This document shows, piece by piece, positions 9,687-18,967 of a DNA stretch of 64,000 bases (the stretch's first letter is position 1; each line of letters starts with the position of its first letter). Origin of the DNA: Novosphingobium flavum (GTDB taxonomy: Bacteria; Pseudomonadota; Alphaproteobacteria; Sphingomonadales; Sphingomonadaceae); NCBI RefSeq assembly GCF_014230315.1, contig NZ_JACLAW010000009.1:124001-188000 (forward strand), read 5' to 3'. The notes beneath the pieces were generated by a model that did no database searches, was not told where the DNA came from, and saw only the letters and a list, made by a program, of their open reading frames with translations. Made by a program: the position numbers and the translations under genes.

Positions 9687-10727
9687 ATGACTGACAGCCT
9701 TACCATCCGCCGCCCCGACGACTGGCACGTTCACCTTCGCGACGGGGCATTCCTGGCCGATACCGTTGCCCATACCGCGCGCCAGTTCGCGCGGGCGATC
9801 GTCATGCCCAACCTCTCGCCACCGGTGACGACGACGGCGCTGGCGCTGGCCTATCGGGACCGGATTGCCAAGGTGGCGCCGGCGGGTTTCACGCCGCTGA
9901 TGACCCTGTACCTGACCGACGGGACCGATCCGGTGGACATGGCCGCGGGCTTTGCCAATGGCGCGGTGACGGCCTGCAAGCTCTATCCTGCCCATGCCAC
10001 GACCAATTCGGCCCACGGCGTAACCGACATCCGCTCGATCTACCCGGTGCTGGAGACCATGCAGGCGATCGGCATGCCGCTGCTCGTCCACGGCGAGGTG
10101 ACCGATGCGGCGACCGACATCTTCGACCGCGAGGCCGTGTTCATCGAGCGCGTGCTGATCCCGACCCTGCGCGATTTTCCGGCGCTCAAGCTGGTGTTCG
10201 AGCATATCACGACGAAGGAAGCAGCCGAGTTCGTGGCGGCGGCGCCTGACAACGTGGCGGCGACGATCACCTGCCACCACCTCGTGATCAACCGCAACGC
10301 GATCTTCGCTGGCGGGATCCGGCCGCACGCTTATTGCCTGCCGATCGCCAAGCGCGAGGTGCATCGCCTCGCCCTGCGCAAGGCGGCGACTTCCGGCAGC
10401 GCCAAGTTCTTCCTTGGCACCGACACCGCGCCGCACCTCGTGCAGGCCAAGGAATCGGGCTGCGGCTGCGCGGGCATCTTCAATGCGCCGAATGCGCTGG
10501 AGAGCTATGTGACGGTGTTCGACGAGGAGGGCGCGCTGGGCCGATTCGAGGCCTTTGCCTCGGAGAATGGGCCGAAGTTCTACGGCCTGCCGCTCAATGA
10601 GGGGACGGTCACGCTGACGCGCGGGGAAACGGTGATGCCGGCGCGCCTGCCGATGGGCGAGGGCGAGATCGTGCCATGGCTTGCCGGCGAAACGATGAAC
10701 TGGCGCTTTGCCGGGGCGGAAGGCTGA
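9687..10727 (+). CDS. pyrC: Dihydroorotase (class II, PyrC)
   Basis: PyrC cyclises carbamoyl-aspartate to dihydroorotate in pyrimidine synthesis. The 346-residue length and motifs match the E. coli-type homodimeric enzyme. DWHVHLRDG gives the first two His ligands, [13 protein letters not shown] contains the Lys that is carboxylated to bridge the two metals, VHGEVTD and [12 protein letters not shown] supply further His ligands, and LGTDTAPH carries the catalytic Asp. The ATG at 9687 begins [16 protein letters not shown], the usual N-terminus. The next gene starts 5 bp after its stop. Confidence 0.97.
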   Translation: MTDSLTIRRPDDWHVHLRDGAFLADTVAHTARQFARAIVMPNLSPPVTTTALALAYRDRIAKVAPAGFTPLMTLYLTDGTDPVDMAAGFANGAVTACKLYPAHATTNSAHGVTDIRSIYPVLETMQAIGMPLLVHGEVTDAATDIFDREAVFIERVLIPTLRDFPALKLVFEHITTKEAAEFVAAAPDNVAATITCHHLVINRNAIFAGGIRPHAYCLPIAKREVHRLALRKAATSGSAKFFLGTDTAPHLVQAKESGCGCAGIFNAPNALESYVTVFDEEGALGRFEAFASENGPKFYGLPLNEGTVTLTRGETVMPARLPMGEGEIVPWLAGETMNWRFAGAEG

Positions 10728-10732
10728 GCGCG

Positions 10733-11479
10733 GTGGACAAGGTCCTGCTCGCCTCGATCCATGACGTGGGCCCGAGGTTCGAGCGCGAGGTCGACCGGCT
10801 GGCCGAGCTGATTTCCGGGGTGCTGGGCGGGCCAAAATTCGCCATGCTGGTCGTGCCGGATCACTGGGGGCTGGCGCCGCTGGCCGAGGCGGCGGCCTTC
10901 CGCGCGCGGCTGCGCGACTGGGCCGGGCAGGGCATCGAGATGTTCGTCCACGGCTGGTACCACAAGGATATGGCCGAGCACTCGGGCATGGCCAGCTTCA
11001 AGGCGAAGCACATGACGGCCGGGGAGGGCGAGTTCCTCGGCCTCTCGGAAGAAGTGGCAGCGCAGCGCATGGCCGATGGCAAGGCGCTGATCGAGGATGC
11101 CATCGGCGGACCGGTCGCAGGCTTCATCGCGCCGGCCTGGCTCTATGGCCCCGACGCGCTGGCGGCGCTGGCCAAGGCCGACTTCGCCATCGCCGAGGAT
11201 CACATGAAGGTGTGGAACGCGCGCACCGGCGAGACGCTGGCCCGCGGGCCGGTCGTAACCTGGGCGAGCCGCAGCGTGGGGCGCCAGCTCAGTTCGCTGG
11301 GCGTGGCTGCGCTGGCGCGCGCGGCCTTTCACGGGATGAAGGTCGCGCGCGTCGCGGTCCATCCCGGCGACACCACGGTTCCGGCGCTGATGGATTCGAT
11401 AGCGCGGACCTATGCCAGCTTTGCGGCGCGACGGCCCGCGGTGCGCTACGGGAATCTGCTGCAGGACGGCAGGCCGTGA
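10733..11479 (+). CDS. DUF2334 polysaccharide-deacetylase-like protein
   Basis: This 248-residue protein has the NodB-like deacetylase fold of the DUF2334 family, which removes acyl groups from glycans or glycolipids. LASIHDVGPRFEREVD near the N-terminus supplies the catalytic Asp. FVHGWYHKDM near residue 70 gives the His-x-x-x-His metal pair, and VAVHPGDT near 210 is the C-terminal His motif. The GTG at 10733 was chosen because it lies just past the pyrC stop with GGAAGG upstream. No signal peptide is seen, so it probably acts on the cytoplasmic side. It precedes a membrane protein/glycosyltransferase cluster by 190 bp and may belong to it. Confidence 0.85.
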   Translation: MDKVLLASIHDVGPRFEREVDRLAELISGVLGGPKFAMLVVPDHWGLAPLAEAAAFRARLRDWAGQGIEMFVHGWYHKDMAEHSGMASFKAKHMTAGEGEFLGLSEEVAAQRMADGKALIEDAIGGPVAGFIAPAWLYGPDALAALAKADFAIAEDHMKVWNARTGETLARGPVVTWASRSVGRQLSSLGVAALARAAFHGMKVARVAVHPGDTTVPALMDSIARTYASFAARRPAVRYGNLLQDGRP

Positions 11480-11670
11480 AAATCGCGCCTTTCCCGATGT
11501 ATAGGCGGACTTTGCGGCACCGGATCGACCGGTTCCTTGCTATTGTTGCTTGCGCTCGGGCCACGGCGCGATAAAGACGGCCCGGCAACGGGCTCGATCG
11601 AATTCTTATACATCCGATGCAAGGCCGGACGGGGCGCCGTCTTCAGGGATGCACTTGGCGCGGACGGAAC

Positions 11671-12612
11671 ATGCATACGGCAGAAGCAACCTACCAATCG
11701 ACAGGCGATGGCCTTCCGCCGATCCAGGTGGCCGACACGCCGTCGGTCTCGGCCCGCAACGGGCTGTTCGGGCTGGTCGGGGTGATCCTGTCGGTCGTGG
11801 TGGTCTTCGCCGCGGCCTTTACCTACCGGGACCTGCGGGTCGACACGGTTGAGGCCATGATCCCGCGCGACGTGGGCTTCTGGCTGATCTTCGTGATCTA
11901 TTACATGCACGGCCCGCTGTTCGAATGGGTGATCTTCCGCCGGCTTTGGCACGTTCCCTTCGTTAGCGGGATCATGGCCCTGCTGCGCAAGCTCGTCTCG
12001 AACGAGCTGGTGCTGGGCTACCTCGGCGAGGCGCAGTTCTATGCTTGGGCGCGGGCGCGGGCCAACCTGATCGCCGCTCCGTTCGGCGCGATCAAGGACG
12101 TGGCGATTCTCTCGGCCCTGACCGGCAACGCCGCAACAGTGATCATGCTGGTGCTGGCCTGGCCGCTGGTGGCATCGGGCTCGCTGGGCATGCCGATGCG
12201 CTCGGTCTTCCTGTCGCTCGGCGTGGTCCTGCTCATTTCCTGTGCGATCCTGCTGTTCCGCAAGAAGCTGTTCTCGCTCAGCCGGCGCGAGCTGTGGTTC
12301 ATTACGGGCATCCACGGCCTTCGCATCATCACGTTCATCGCCTTTTCAGCCTTGATGTGGCACCTCGTCCTTCCGCAGGTCTCGGTCGGGCTGTGGATGG
12401 TGCTGGCAACCCTGCGCATGCTGGTTTCGCGTCTTCCGCTCCTGCCGAACAAGGACATCGTGTTTGCCGGGATCGCCGTGTTTCTGCTCGGCCATGATCT
12501 CGAGATCGCGGCACTGATGACCTTGATGGCGGTTGTCACGCTGGGCGGCCACGTTCTGGCCGGCGTGATTTCCGGCGTTGCGGGGCTGATCGAGACGCGG
12601 AGGAGTGCGTGA
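11671..12612 (+). CDS. Polytopic membrane protein of unknown function
   Basis: I do not recognise this 313-residue protein. It has about seven to eight hydrophobic segments: roughly 32-50, 68-86, 141-165, 178-194, 210-230, 236-252, 262-275 and 283-304. A polar N-terminal tail of about 25 residues precedes them. Loops are short and contain Arg-rich patches (RRLWHVPF, FRKKLFSLSRREL). No enzyme motif was found. The ATG at 11671 has GGACGGAAC just upstream. Its TGA overlaps the ATG of the DUF2141 gene and a glycosyltransferase follows, so transport or assembly of an envelope lipid or glycan is a reasonable guess. Confidence 0.8.
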   Translation: MHTAEATYQSTGDGLPPIQVADTPSVSARNGLFGLVGVILSVVVVFAAAFTYRDLRVDTVEAMIPRDVGFWLIFVIYYMHGPLFEWVIFRRLWHVPFVSGIMALLRKLVSNELVLGYLGEAQFYAWARARANLIAAPFGAIKDVAILSALTGNAATVIMLVLAWPLVASGSLGMPMRSVFLSLGVVLLISCAILLFRKKLFSLSRRELWFITGIHGLRIITFIAFSALMWHLVLPQVSVGLWMVLATLRMLVSRLPLLPNKDIVFAGIAVFLLGHDLEIAALMTLMAVVTLGGHVLAGVISGVAGLIETRRSA

Positions 12613-13169
12613 TGAAGCTTGGTGTTTCCCTCGGCCTGGTCCTGACGGCAGCGGCGGCGCTGACGGCCCCGATGGCCGCTGCGCAGCCGATCATTCCCTC
12701 GACCCCCGATCTGGGCAAGGCCGAAGGCAAGTGCCGTTCGGGCGAGGGCGGGCCGGCGCTGCTGGTGCGGGTCGATGGGCTCAAGGATCATCGCGGCAAT
12801 CTCAAGCTCGAAGTCTATCCGGCCAACGACAAGGATTTCCTGCAGGATGACAACATCCTGATCTCGGAAGGCAAGACGTTTCGCCGGGTCGAGCAGCCGG
12901 TCGGCGCGGAAAACCCGGTCGAGCTGTGCGTGCGCATTCCCGGCCCCGGTACCTATGCCGTGTCGATCCTCCACGACCGCGACGGCAACCGCAAGTTCGG
13001 CCTGTCGGTCGACGGGATCGCTTTTTCCGGCAACCCCAAGCTAGGCCTGAGCAAGCCCAAGGCTGGCCATTCCAGCGTGGTCGTGACCGGCAACGGAATT
13101 TCGCGCATCGCGGTCGTGATGAACTATCGCACGGGCCTGATGTCGTTCGGACCGTTGCGGAAGAACTGA
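12612..13169 (+). CDS. DUF2141 secreted protein
   Basis: This 185-residue protein begins with a Sec signal peptide (MKLGVSLGLVLTAAAALTAPMAAAQ, cleavage expected after about residue 25). The DUF2141 domain follows, with the family text YAVSILHDRDGNRKFGLSVDG and a C-terminal beta-rich end. DUF2141 proteins are periplasmic or outer-membrane associated and biochemically undefined. The ATG overlaps the stop of the membrane protein gene (TGATG) with AGGAG 6 bases upstream, so translation is coupled. The glycosyltransferase starts 20 bp after its stop. Confidence 0.87.
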   Translation: MKLGVSLGLVLTAAAALTAPMAAAQPIIPSTPDLGKAEGKCRSGEGGPALLVRVDGLKDHRGNLKLEVYPANDKDFLQDDNILISEGKTFRRVEQPVGAENPVELCVRIPGPGTYAVSILHDRDGNRKFGLSVDGIAFSGNPKLGLSKPKAGHSSVVVTGNGISRIAVVMNYRTGLMSFGPLRKN

Positions 13170-13189
13170 CGCGCCTGTAGGGCGTTGGC

Positions 13190-14350
13190 ATGAAGATCGT
13201 CGACGTCTGCGCCTTTCTCTCGCCCCAGGGCGGCGGGGTAAAGACCTATATCGAGCAGAAGCTGGCAATCGGGCCCAGGCTCGGTCATGAGATCGTGATC
13301 ATCGCCCCCGGTGACCACGACGAGGTGATCACGCGCGGGCCCGGAGCCCGGATCGTGACCCTGGCATCGCCGCGCTTCCCGCTCGACCGCAAGTACTGGT
13401 ATTTCGACGACGAGCCGCGCCTTCACGAAGCCCTGGCCGCCGAGGCGCCGGATTTCGTCGAATGTTCGTCGCCGTGGCGCAGTGCGAGCATGGTGGCCCG
13501 CTGGCGCCCTGATGTGCCCAAGGCGCTCATCATGCATGCCGATCCGCTCTCGGCCTATGCCTACCGCTGGTTCGGCGCCCTGCTCAGCCGCGAGACGATC
13601 GACCGCCGCTTCGAGCGTTTCTGGGACCATCTGCGCGAACTGGGCGAGGCTTTCGACCAGGTGGTCTGCGCGAGCCGCGAATTGCAGGGCCGGCTGGCCG
13701 AGGGCGGCGTGGCCAATGCCGCGTTGCACCCGATGGGCATCGAGGCCGGGCTGTTCACCCCCGAACGGCGCGACCTGGCCCTGCGGCGCGAACTCCTGAC
13801 ACTTTGCGACCTGCCGGAGGATGCCCACCTGTTGATTGGTGTCGGCCGCCTTTCCGCCGAGAAACGCTGGCCGATGGTGATCGACGCTGTCGCCGCCGCG
13901 AGCCGGACCCTGCCGATCGGGCTGGTCATGCTGGGCGCGGGGCGCAACAAGAACCGCATCCTCGGCCAGATCGCGGGCAATCCACATATCCGCCTGCTGG
14001 CGCCGGAACGCAATCGCCAGCGCTTTGCCGCCCTGCTCGCCAGCGCCGACGCGCTGATCCACGGCTGCGAGGCCGAGACGTTCTGCATGGCGGCGGCCGA
14101 GGCCCGTGCGGCCGGCGTGCCCGTGATCGTGCCCGACCGGGGCGGGGCGGCCGACCATGCCCGAGGCGGAGCGGGAATCGCCTATGCGGCAGGCAATGCG
14201 CTGGCCGCATCGCAGGCGATCGTCGATCTGTTTGCCGGGCGGGCGCCGCTGGTGGGCGAAATCGATCCGCCCGTGACCATGGAGCAGCACTTCGAGCGGC
14301 TCTTCGCGGAATACGAACGGATCGGCTTGCAAGCGCGCGCCGCGGCCTGA
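13190..14350 (+). CDS. GT4-type family 1 glycosyltransferase
   Basis: This 386-residue GT-B enzyme transfers a sugar from a nucleotide-sugar donor with retention. The N-terminal domain starts MKIVDVCAFLSPQGGGVKTY, with the Gly-rich acceptor-side loop. The donor-binding domain contains IGVGRLSAEKRWPMVIDAV (near 215) and the E-x7-E motif in GCEAETFCMAAAEARAAGVPVI (near 290-303). No membrane helix is evident. It ends the membrane protein-DUF2141-GT unit. A glycolipid or surface glycan is the likely product; donor and acceptor cannot be told from sequence. Confidence 0.88.
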   Translation: MKIVDVCAFLSPQGGGVKTYIEQKLAIGPRLGHEIVIIAPGDHDEVITRGPGARIVTLASPRFPLDRKYWYFDDEPRLHEALAAEAPDFVECSSPWRSASMVARWRPDVPKALIMHADPLSAYAYRWFGALLSRETIDRRFERFWDHLRELGEAFDQVVCASRELQGRLAEGGVANAALHPMGIEAGLFTPERRDLALRRELLTLCDLPEDAHLLIGVGRLSAEKRWPMVIDAVAAASRTLPIGLVMLGAGRNKNRILGQIAGNPHIRLLAPERNRQRFAALLASADALIHGCEAETFCMAAAEARAAGVPVIVPDRGGAADHARGGAGIAYAAGNALAASQAIVDLFAGRAPLVGEIDPPVTMEQHFERLFAEYERIGLQARAAA

Positions 14351-14428
14351 AATCGGCCCTCGGCTAGATTACGCAGGCAACGAGCAGCCGCACGGAATTG
14401 TGATATCCGCACTCATAAACCGTGTCAC

Positions 14429-14445
14429 TGTCGCAATTTGTCGCA
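14429..14445 (+). promoter_or_regulatory. Direct repeat upstream of the RND operon
   Basis: TGTCGCA occurs at 14429 and 14439, exactly 10 bp apart, with a half-match TGTCAC just before. Helically phased direct repeats are typical of OmpR-family response-regulator sites. It lies about 115 bp before the adaptor gene. The binding protein is unknown. Confidence 0.3.
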
Positions 14446-14560
14446 TTGCACACAGAGCGGGATGACAGTTTGGTGGGAATGATCCAATAACAGGCTCGCC
14501 GGGGGCTTGGACGGCGTTTCCCCCCTCCGTGCCTGTTTGCGACGCCGACCTGCCGATGGG

Positions 14561-15763
14561 GTGAATTGCTTGCTTGCTGCGTATCGACTGATCCTCGCGC
14601 CCGGGGCCGTGGTGGCGATCTTGTCCTTGTCCGCTTGCAGCGGATCGAAGGAGCAGTCCAAGCCGCCCGCGCCGCAGGTGGGCTTCGTCGTCGCCAAGCC
14701 GTCGGCCGTTCCGTTGACCGTTACGCTCGGCGGCCGCACGGTCGCGGTCGAGACGTCGGAAGTGCGACCTCAGGTCACAGGCGTGATCCGCGCGCGTTTG
14801 TTCACCGAAGGGGCCTATGTCCGCCAGGGCCAGCCGCTGTTCCAGATCGACCCGAGCCTTTACCGCGCCGCCGTCAACCAGGCCCAGGCCAACCTGCAAA
14901 GCGCCCAAGCCAATGCCGAGGCGGTCAGTGCCCGGGCCAGCCGCTACAAGCCGCTCGCGGAAATGGAAGCCGTATCGCGGCAGGACTATTCCGATGCTCT
15001 GGCTCAATCGCGGCAGGGGCAAGCTTCCGTTGCCCAGACCCGCGCCGCGCTCGACACGGCGCGGATCAACCTGCGCTTCACCACGGTACCGGCGCCGATC
15101 TCCGGCCGGATCGGCCGTTCGCTCTTCACCTCCGGCGCGCTGGTCAGTGCCAATCAGGTCGATGCCCTCGCGGTGATCCAGCGGACCGACGAGATGTTCG
15201 TCGACATGCAGCAATCGAGCGCCGATCTTGTCGCGCTGCGCCGGGCTCTTGCTTCTGGCGGCGCCTCGCCGGGCAGCGCCTCGGTCAGGCTGACGCTTGA
15301 GGATGGCAGCGCCTATCCGCAGGCCGGCACGGTGCAGTTCTCCGAAGTGACCGTCAACGAGGCCACCGGCACGGTGACCCTGCGGGCACGCTTCCCCAAT
15401 CCGGAAGGGCTGCTGCTCCCCGGCATGTTCGTCCAGGCAAGCTTCGCCCAGTCGGTCGAGACCAATGCCTTCCTCGTGCCGCAGAACGCGGTTTCGCGCG
15501 ACGTGAACGGCGATGCGGTGATCTATGTGGTCGGTGCGCAGAACAAGGCCGAGCGCCGCACGGTCATCGCGCCGCGCACGGTCGGCGGCGACTGGGTGGT
15601 GAGCAAGGGGCTCAAGCCGGGCGACAGGATCATCACGCAGGCCAGTTCGAGCCTCAAGAACGGCATGGACGTTCGCCCCGTGCCGGCATCGACGCCGCAG
15701 AAGATCGAGGTGCGCAAGCCGGGAGCCGGCAAGGCCGGTTCCGGCCAGGGCAACGGCGGCTGA
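14561..15763 (+). CDS. RND efflux periplasmic adaptor lipoprotein (AcrA/MexA type)
   Basis: This membrane-fusion protein links the inner-membrane RND pump to the outer-membrane channel. After a lipoprotein signal with lipobox LSAC (Cys near residue 26) come the family elements VRPQVTGVIRARLFTEGAYVRQGQPLFQIDP (lipoyl half-motif), a coiled-coil hairpin (about 105-165), the second lipoyl half (LRFTTVPAPISGRIGRSLFTSGALV) and the beta-barrel/membrane-proximal part. The start is uncertain: GTG 14561 gives a normal-length signal, TTG 14570 is possible, and TTG 14507 would add 18 non-hydrophobic residues. Five genes of sequence downstream confirm it leads a tripartite operon (pump after 9 bp). About 400 residues is typical. 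Confidence 0.92.
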   Translation: MNCLLAAYRLILAPGAVVAILSLSACSGSKEQSKPPAPQVGFVVAKPSAVPLTVTLGGRTVAVETSEVRPQVTGVIRARLFTEGAYVRQGQPLFQIDPSLYRAAVNQAQANLQSAQANAEAVSARASRYKPLAEMEAVSRQDYSDALAQSRQGQASVAQTRAALDTARINLRFTTVPAPISGRIGRSLFTSGALVSANQVDALAVIQRTDEMFVDMQQSSADLVALRRALASGGASPGSASVRLTLEDGSAYPQAGTVQFSEVTVNEATGTVTLRARFPNPEGLLLPGMFVQASFAQSVETNAFLVPQNAVSRDVNGDAVIYVVGAQNKAERRTVIAPRTVGGDWVVSKGLKPGDRIITQASSSLKNGMDVRPVPASTPQKIEVRKPGAGKAGSGQGNGG

Positions 15764-15772
15764 TCGGCTGAC

Positions 15773-18700
15773 ATGTCTGGCATTTTCATCAACCGCCCGA
15801 TTTTCGCCTGGGTCCTGGCGATCATCGTCATGCTGGGCGGCGTCGGTGCGCTGCTTTCGCTGCCCGTCGCCCAATACCCCGACATTGCCCCGGTCCAGGT
15901 CAATGTCCGTGCGACCTACCCCGGCGCTTCGGCGGAGACGGTGGAAAACAGCGTCACCCAGATCATCGAGCAATCGCTCACCGGGCTGGATGGGATGCTC
16001 TATTTCAGCGGGCAGTCCAGTTCGCGCGGGCAGGCCACGATCAGCGTGACCTTCAGCAAGGGGACCAATGCCGACACTGCCCAGGTCCAGGTCCAGAACA
16101 AGGTCGCCAGCGTCCTGTCGCGTCTGCCCTCGCAGGTCCAGCAGCAGGGCGTGCGCGTCACCAAGTCGACCAACGACCAGTTGCTGCTCGTGGCGGTCTA
16201 TGACGAATCCGACCAGCGAACCCGCGATGACATTTCGGACTTCCTGACGTCGAATGTCCAGGATCCGCTTTCGCGCGTCGACGGCGTGGGCGAAACCAGC
16301 ATCTTCGGCGCACAGCACGCCATGCGGATCTGGCTCAATCCGCAAAGGCTGGCTGCCATGTCGCTGATGCCGAGCGATGTGGTGACCGCGATCACCAACC
16401 AGAACACCGAGGTTGCCGGCGGTGAAGTTGGCGGGCTTCCCTCGCCCAAGGGCAACATGCTCAACGCGACGGTTACGGCCAAGTCGCGCCTGCAGACCAC
16501 GGCCGAGTTCGGCGCCATTGCCCTCAAGACGCTGACCGACGGCTCGACCGTGTACCTGCGCGACGTGGCACGGATCGAGGTTGGGGCGGAAAGCTACGGC
16601 AGCTTTGGGCGGTTCAACGGCCATCCGGGCGCCGGCGTGGCGATTTCGCTGGCTCCGGGCGCCGATGCGCTCAAGACCGCGGAACTGGTCAAGGCCGAGG
16701 TCGAGAACCTCAGCAAGACCTTCCCCGAAGGCATCAAGTACGATTACGTCAACGATTCCACCAAGTTCATCAAGCTTTCGGTGGAAGAGGTGGTCAAGTC
16801 ACTGATCGAGGCGATCGCGCTGGTGGTCGTCGTGATGTTCGTCTTCCTGCAATCCTGGCGCGCCACGCTGATCCCGGCGATCGCGGTTCCGGTCGTGCTG
16901 CTTGGCACTTTCGGCGTGTTTTATCTCGCCGGATTCTCGATCAACACGATGACCATGTTCGGGCTGACGCTGGCGATCGGTCTGCTAGTCGACGACGCCA
17001 TCGTCGTGGTCGAAAACGTCGAGCGCCTGTTGCATGAGAACCCGGGGATGACCCCGCGTGAGGCGACGATCAAGTCCATGGCCGAAATCCAGATGGCCCT
17101 GGTCGCGATCGCGCTGGTCCTTTCGGCCGTGTTCCTGCCGATGGCCTTCTTCGGCGGGTCCACCGGCGTGATCTATCGCCAGTTCTCGCTGACGATCATT
17201 TCGGCCATGACCCTGTCGGTGCTGGTCGCCTTGATCCTCAGCCCGGCACTGACCAGCACCCTGCTGCGCGCCCGCGATAACGGCAGCCACGCCGACCGGC
17301 CGTGGATGGAGCGGCACTTCCCCAAATTCACCGGCCTGGTGCAACGGGGCCTGGACGGATTCAACCACCGCTTCGACGCGATGATCGTGCGTTATCGCAA
17401 TTCGGTGCAGCGCGTGGTGGAGAACAAGTGGCGTTTCCTCGGCATCTACGCGGTGACCGTCGTCGTCCTGGTGGTCCTCTTCGCACGGCTGCCCAGCGGA
17501 TTTCTGCCAACCGAGGACCAGGGCTTCGTCCAGATCCAGATGCGTCTGCCCGCGGGAACAACGATCGAGCGAACCCAGGAGGTCCAGCTAGATCTTGAGA
17601 AGTACTTCTTCGGCCCCGAAAAGGCCAACGTTGCGGGCGGTTTCCTTGTCGCCGGCGGCGGCGGGCAAGGAGGCGGTGGCCAGAATTCGGGGCAGGGCTT
17701 CCTCAACCTGACCGATTGGTCCGAACGCTCCAGTTCCGATCGCTCGGCAGACGCCATCGCCAAGCGCGCAACCCAGGCCAGCAAGGGTCTGCGCGATGCC
17801 CAGGTGTTCATTCTGGTGCCGCCGGCCATTCGCGGGCTCGGCTCGTCTAACGGCTTCACCATGGAACTGCTCAACAGCAGCGGCATGTCGCACGACGAGT
17901 TCCTCGCTGCTCGTGACAAGCTGGTTCAGGCCGCCAACAACGATCCTCGCCTGACCAGCGTGCGCACGACGGACCTGCCGGACAATGCGACGCTCAAGGT
18001 CGATTTCGATACGCCGCGGCTGACCGCGTTCGGCGTGAACCCGTCAGACGTAAACTCGACCCTGTCGACCGCCTGGGGCGGCCGCTACGTCAACGACTAC
18101 ATTGAAAACGGCCGGGTCAAGCGTGTCTATCTGCAGGGCGATGCCCAGTACCGGGCGCAGCCCCAGGACATGGGCCAGTGGTACGTGCGCGGATCGACCG
18201 GGGCGATGACTCCCTTCTCAGCCTTCGCCAAGATCGGCTGGTCGACCGCGCCGACGTCGATGTCGCGCTTCCAGGGCGTACCTGCCTACGAGATCCAGGG
18301 GCAGGCCGGGTCCGATTCCAGCTCGGGCCAAGCCATGGAAGCGATCGAGGAACTGGCCGCAAAGATCCCGGGGACGACCGTGGCATGGGCTGGGTCCTCC
18401 TACGAGGAACGCCTCAGCTCCGGCCGCGCGCCGCTGCTTTACTCGATCTCGCTGGTCGTGGTCTTCCTCTGCCTTGCCGCGCTCTATGAAAGCTGGTCGA
18501 TCCCCTTCGCCGTGCTGCTGATCGTGCCGCTCGGCCTCGTCGGCGCGGTCTTCGCCGTGACGCTGCGCGGGCTGCAGAACGACGTTTATCTCCAGATCGG
18601 CCTGATCACGACCATGGGCCTTGCCGCCAAGAACGCGATCCTGATGATCGAATTCGCCGAACAGGCCGAGCGCAAGGGCATGCGCGTGATCGATGCCGCG

Positions 18701-18967
18701 CTGGAGGCGGCGCGGATCCGCTTGCGGCCGATCCTGATGACCAGCTTCGCCTTCATCTTCGGCGTCCTGCCGCTGGCCGTGGCCACCGGGGCCGGCGCCA
18801 ACAGCCGCATCGCCATCGGCACGTCGGTGATCGGCGGGATGCTGACCGCGACGATCCTTGCCGTGTTCTACATCCCACTGTTCTTCGTGCTGGTGCGCCG
18901 CGGAGTGCGCGACGGGTTGAAGGCGGTGCGCGGACGGCTTGCGCAGCGGCGGGAGGCACGAGCATGA
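15773..18967 (+). CDS. RND multidrug efflux pump (HAE1/AcrB type)
   Basis: This 1064-residue proton-driven antiporter sits in the inner membrane as a trimer and exports hydrophobic or amphiphilic compounds. It starts MSGIFINRPIFAWVLAI, the hallmark of HAE1 pumps. The proton-relay Asp pair falls at residues 407-408 (GLLVDDAIVVVENVERL), and the relay Lys lies near 953 (GLAAKNAILMIEFAEQ). Twelve membrane helices are arranged as 1+5 twice, with two large periplasmic loops. A Gly/Gln-rich insert (near 625-642) is a small oddity. The gene lies between the adaptor and the outer-membrane factor; the latter's ATG overlaps its stop. Substrates are not predictable. Confidence 0.96.
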   Translation: MSGIFINRPIFAWVLAIIVMLGGVGALLSLPVAQYPDIAPVQVNVRATYPGASAETVENSVTQIIEQSLTGLDGMLYFSGQSSSRGQATISVTFSKGTNADTAQVQVQNKVASVLSRLPSQVQQQGVRVTKSTNDQLLLVAVYDESDQRTRDDISDFLTSNVQDPLSRVDGVGETSIFGAQHAMRIWLNPQRLAAMSLMPSDVVTAITNQNTEVAGGEVGGLPSPKGNMLNATVTAKSRLQTTAEFGAIALKTLTDGSTVYLRDVARIEVGAESYGSFGRFNGHPGAGVAISLAPGADALKTAELVKAEVENLSKTFPEGIKYDYVNDSTKFIKLSVEEVVKSLIEAIALVVVVMFVFLQSWRATLIPAIAVPVVLLGTFGVFYLAGFSINTMTMFGLTLAIGLLVDDAIVVVENVERLLHENPGMTPREATIKSMAEIQMALVAIALVLSAVFLPMAFFGGSTGVIYRQFSLTIISAMTLSVLVALILSPALTSTLLRARDNGSHADRPWMERHFPKFTGLVQRGLDGFNHRFDAMIVRYRNSVQRVVENKWRFLGIYAVTVVVLVVLFARLPSGFLPTEDQGFVQIQMRLPAGTTIERTQEVQLDLEKYFFGPEKANVAGGFLVAGGGGQGGGGQNSGQGFLNLTDWSERSSSDRSADAIAKRATQASKGLRDAQVFILVPPAIRGLGSSNGFTMELLNSSGMSHDEFLAARDKLVQAANNDPRLTSVRTTDLPDNATLKVDFDTPRLTAFGVNPSDVNSTLSTAWGGRYVNDYIENGRVKRVYLQGDAQYRAQPQDMGQWYVRGSTGAMTPFSAFAKIGWSTAPTSMSRFQGVPAYEIQGQAGSDSSSGQAMEAIEELAAKIPGTTVAWAGSSYEERLSSGRAPLLYSISLVVVFLCLAALYESWSIPFAVLLIVPLGLVGAVFAVTLRGLQNDVYLQIGLITTMGLAAKNAILMIEFAEQAERKGMRVIDAALEAARIRLRPILMTSFAFIFGVLPLAVATGAGANSRIAIGTSVIGGMLTATILAVFYIPLFFVLVRRGVRDGLKAVRGRLAQRREARA

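Noticed and set aside
14369..16624. 751-codon minus-strand frame opposite the RND adaptor and pump
   Set aside because: It covers parts of two clear plus-strand efflux genes, has no recognisable domain and spans the operon promoter region.
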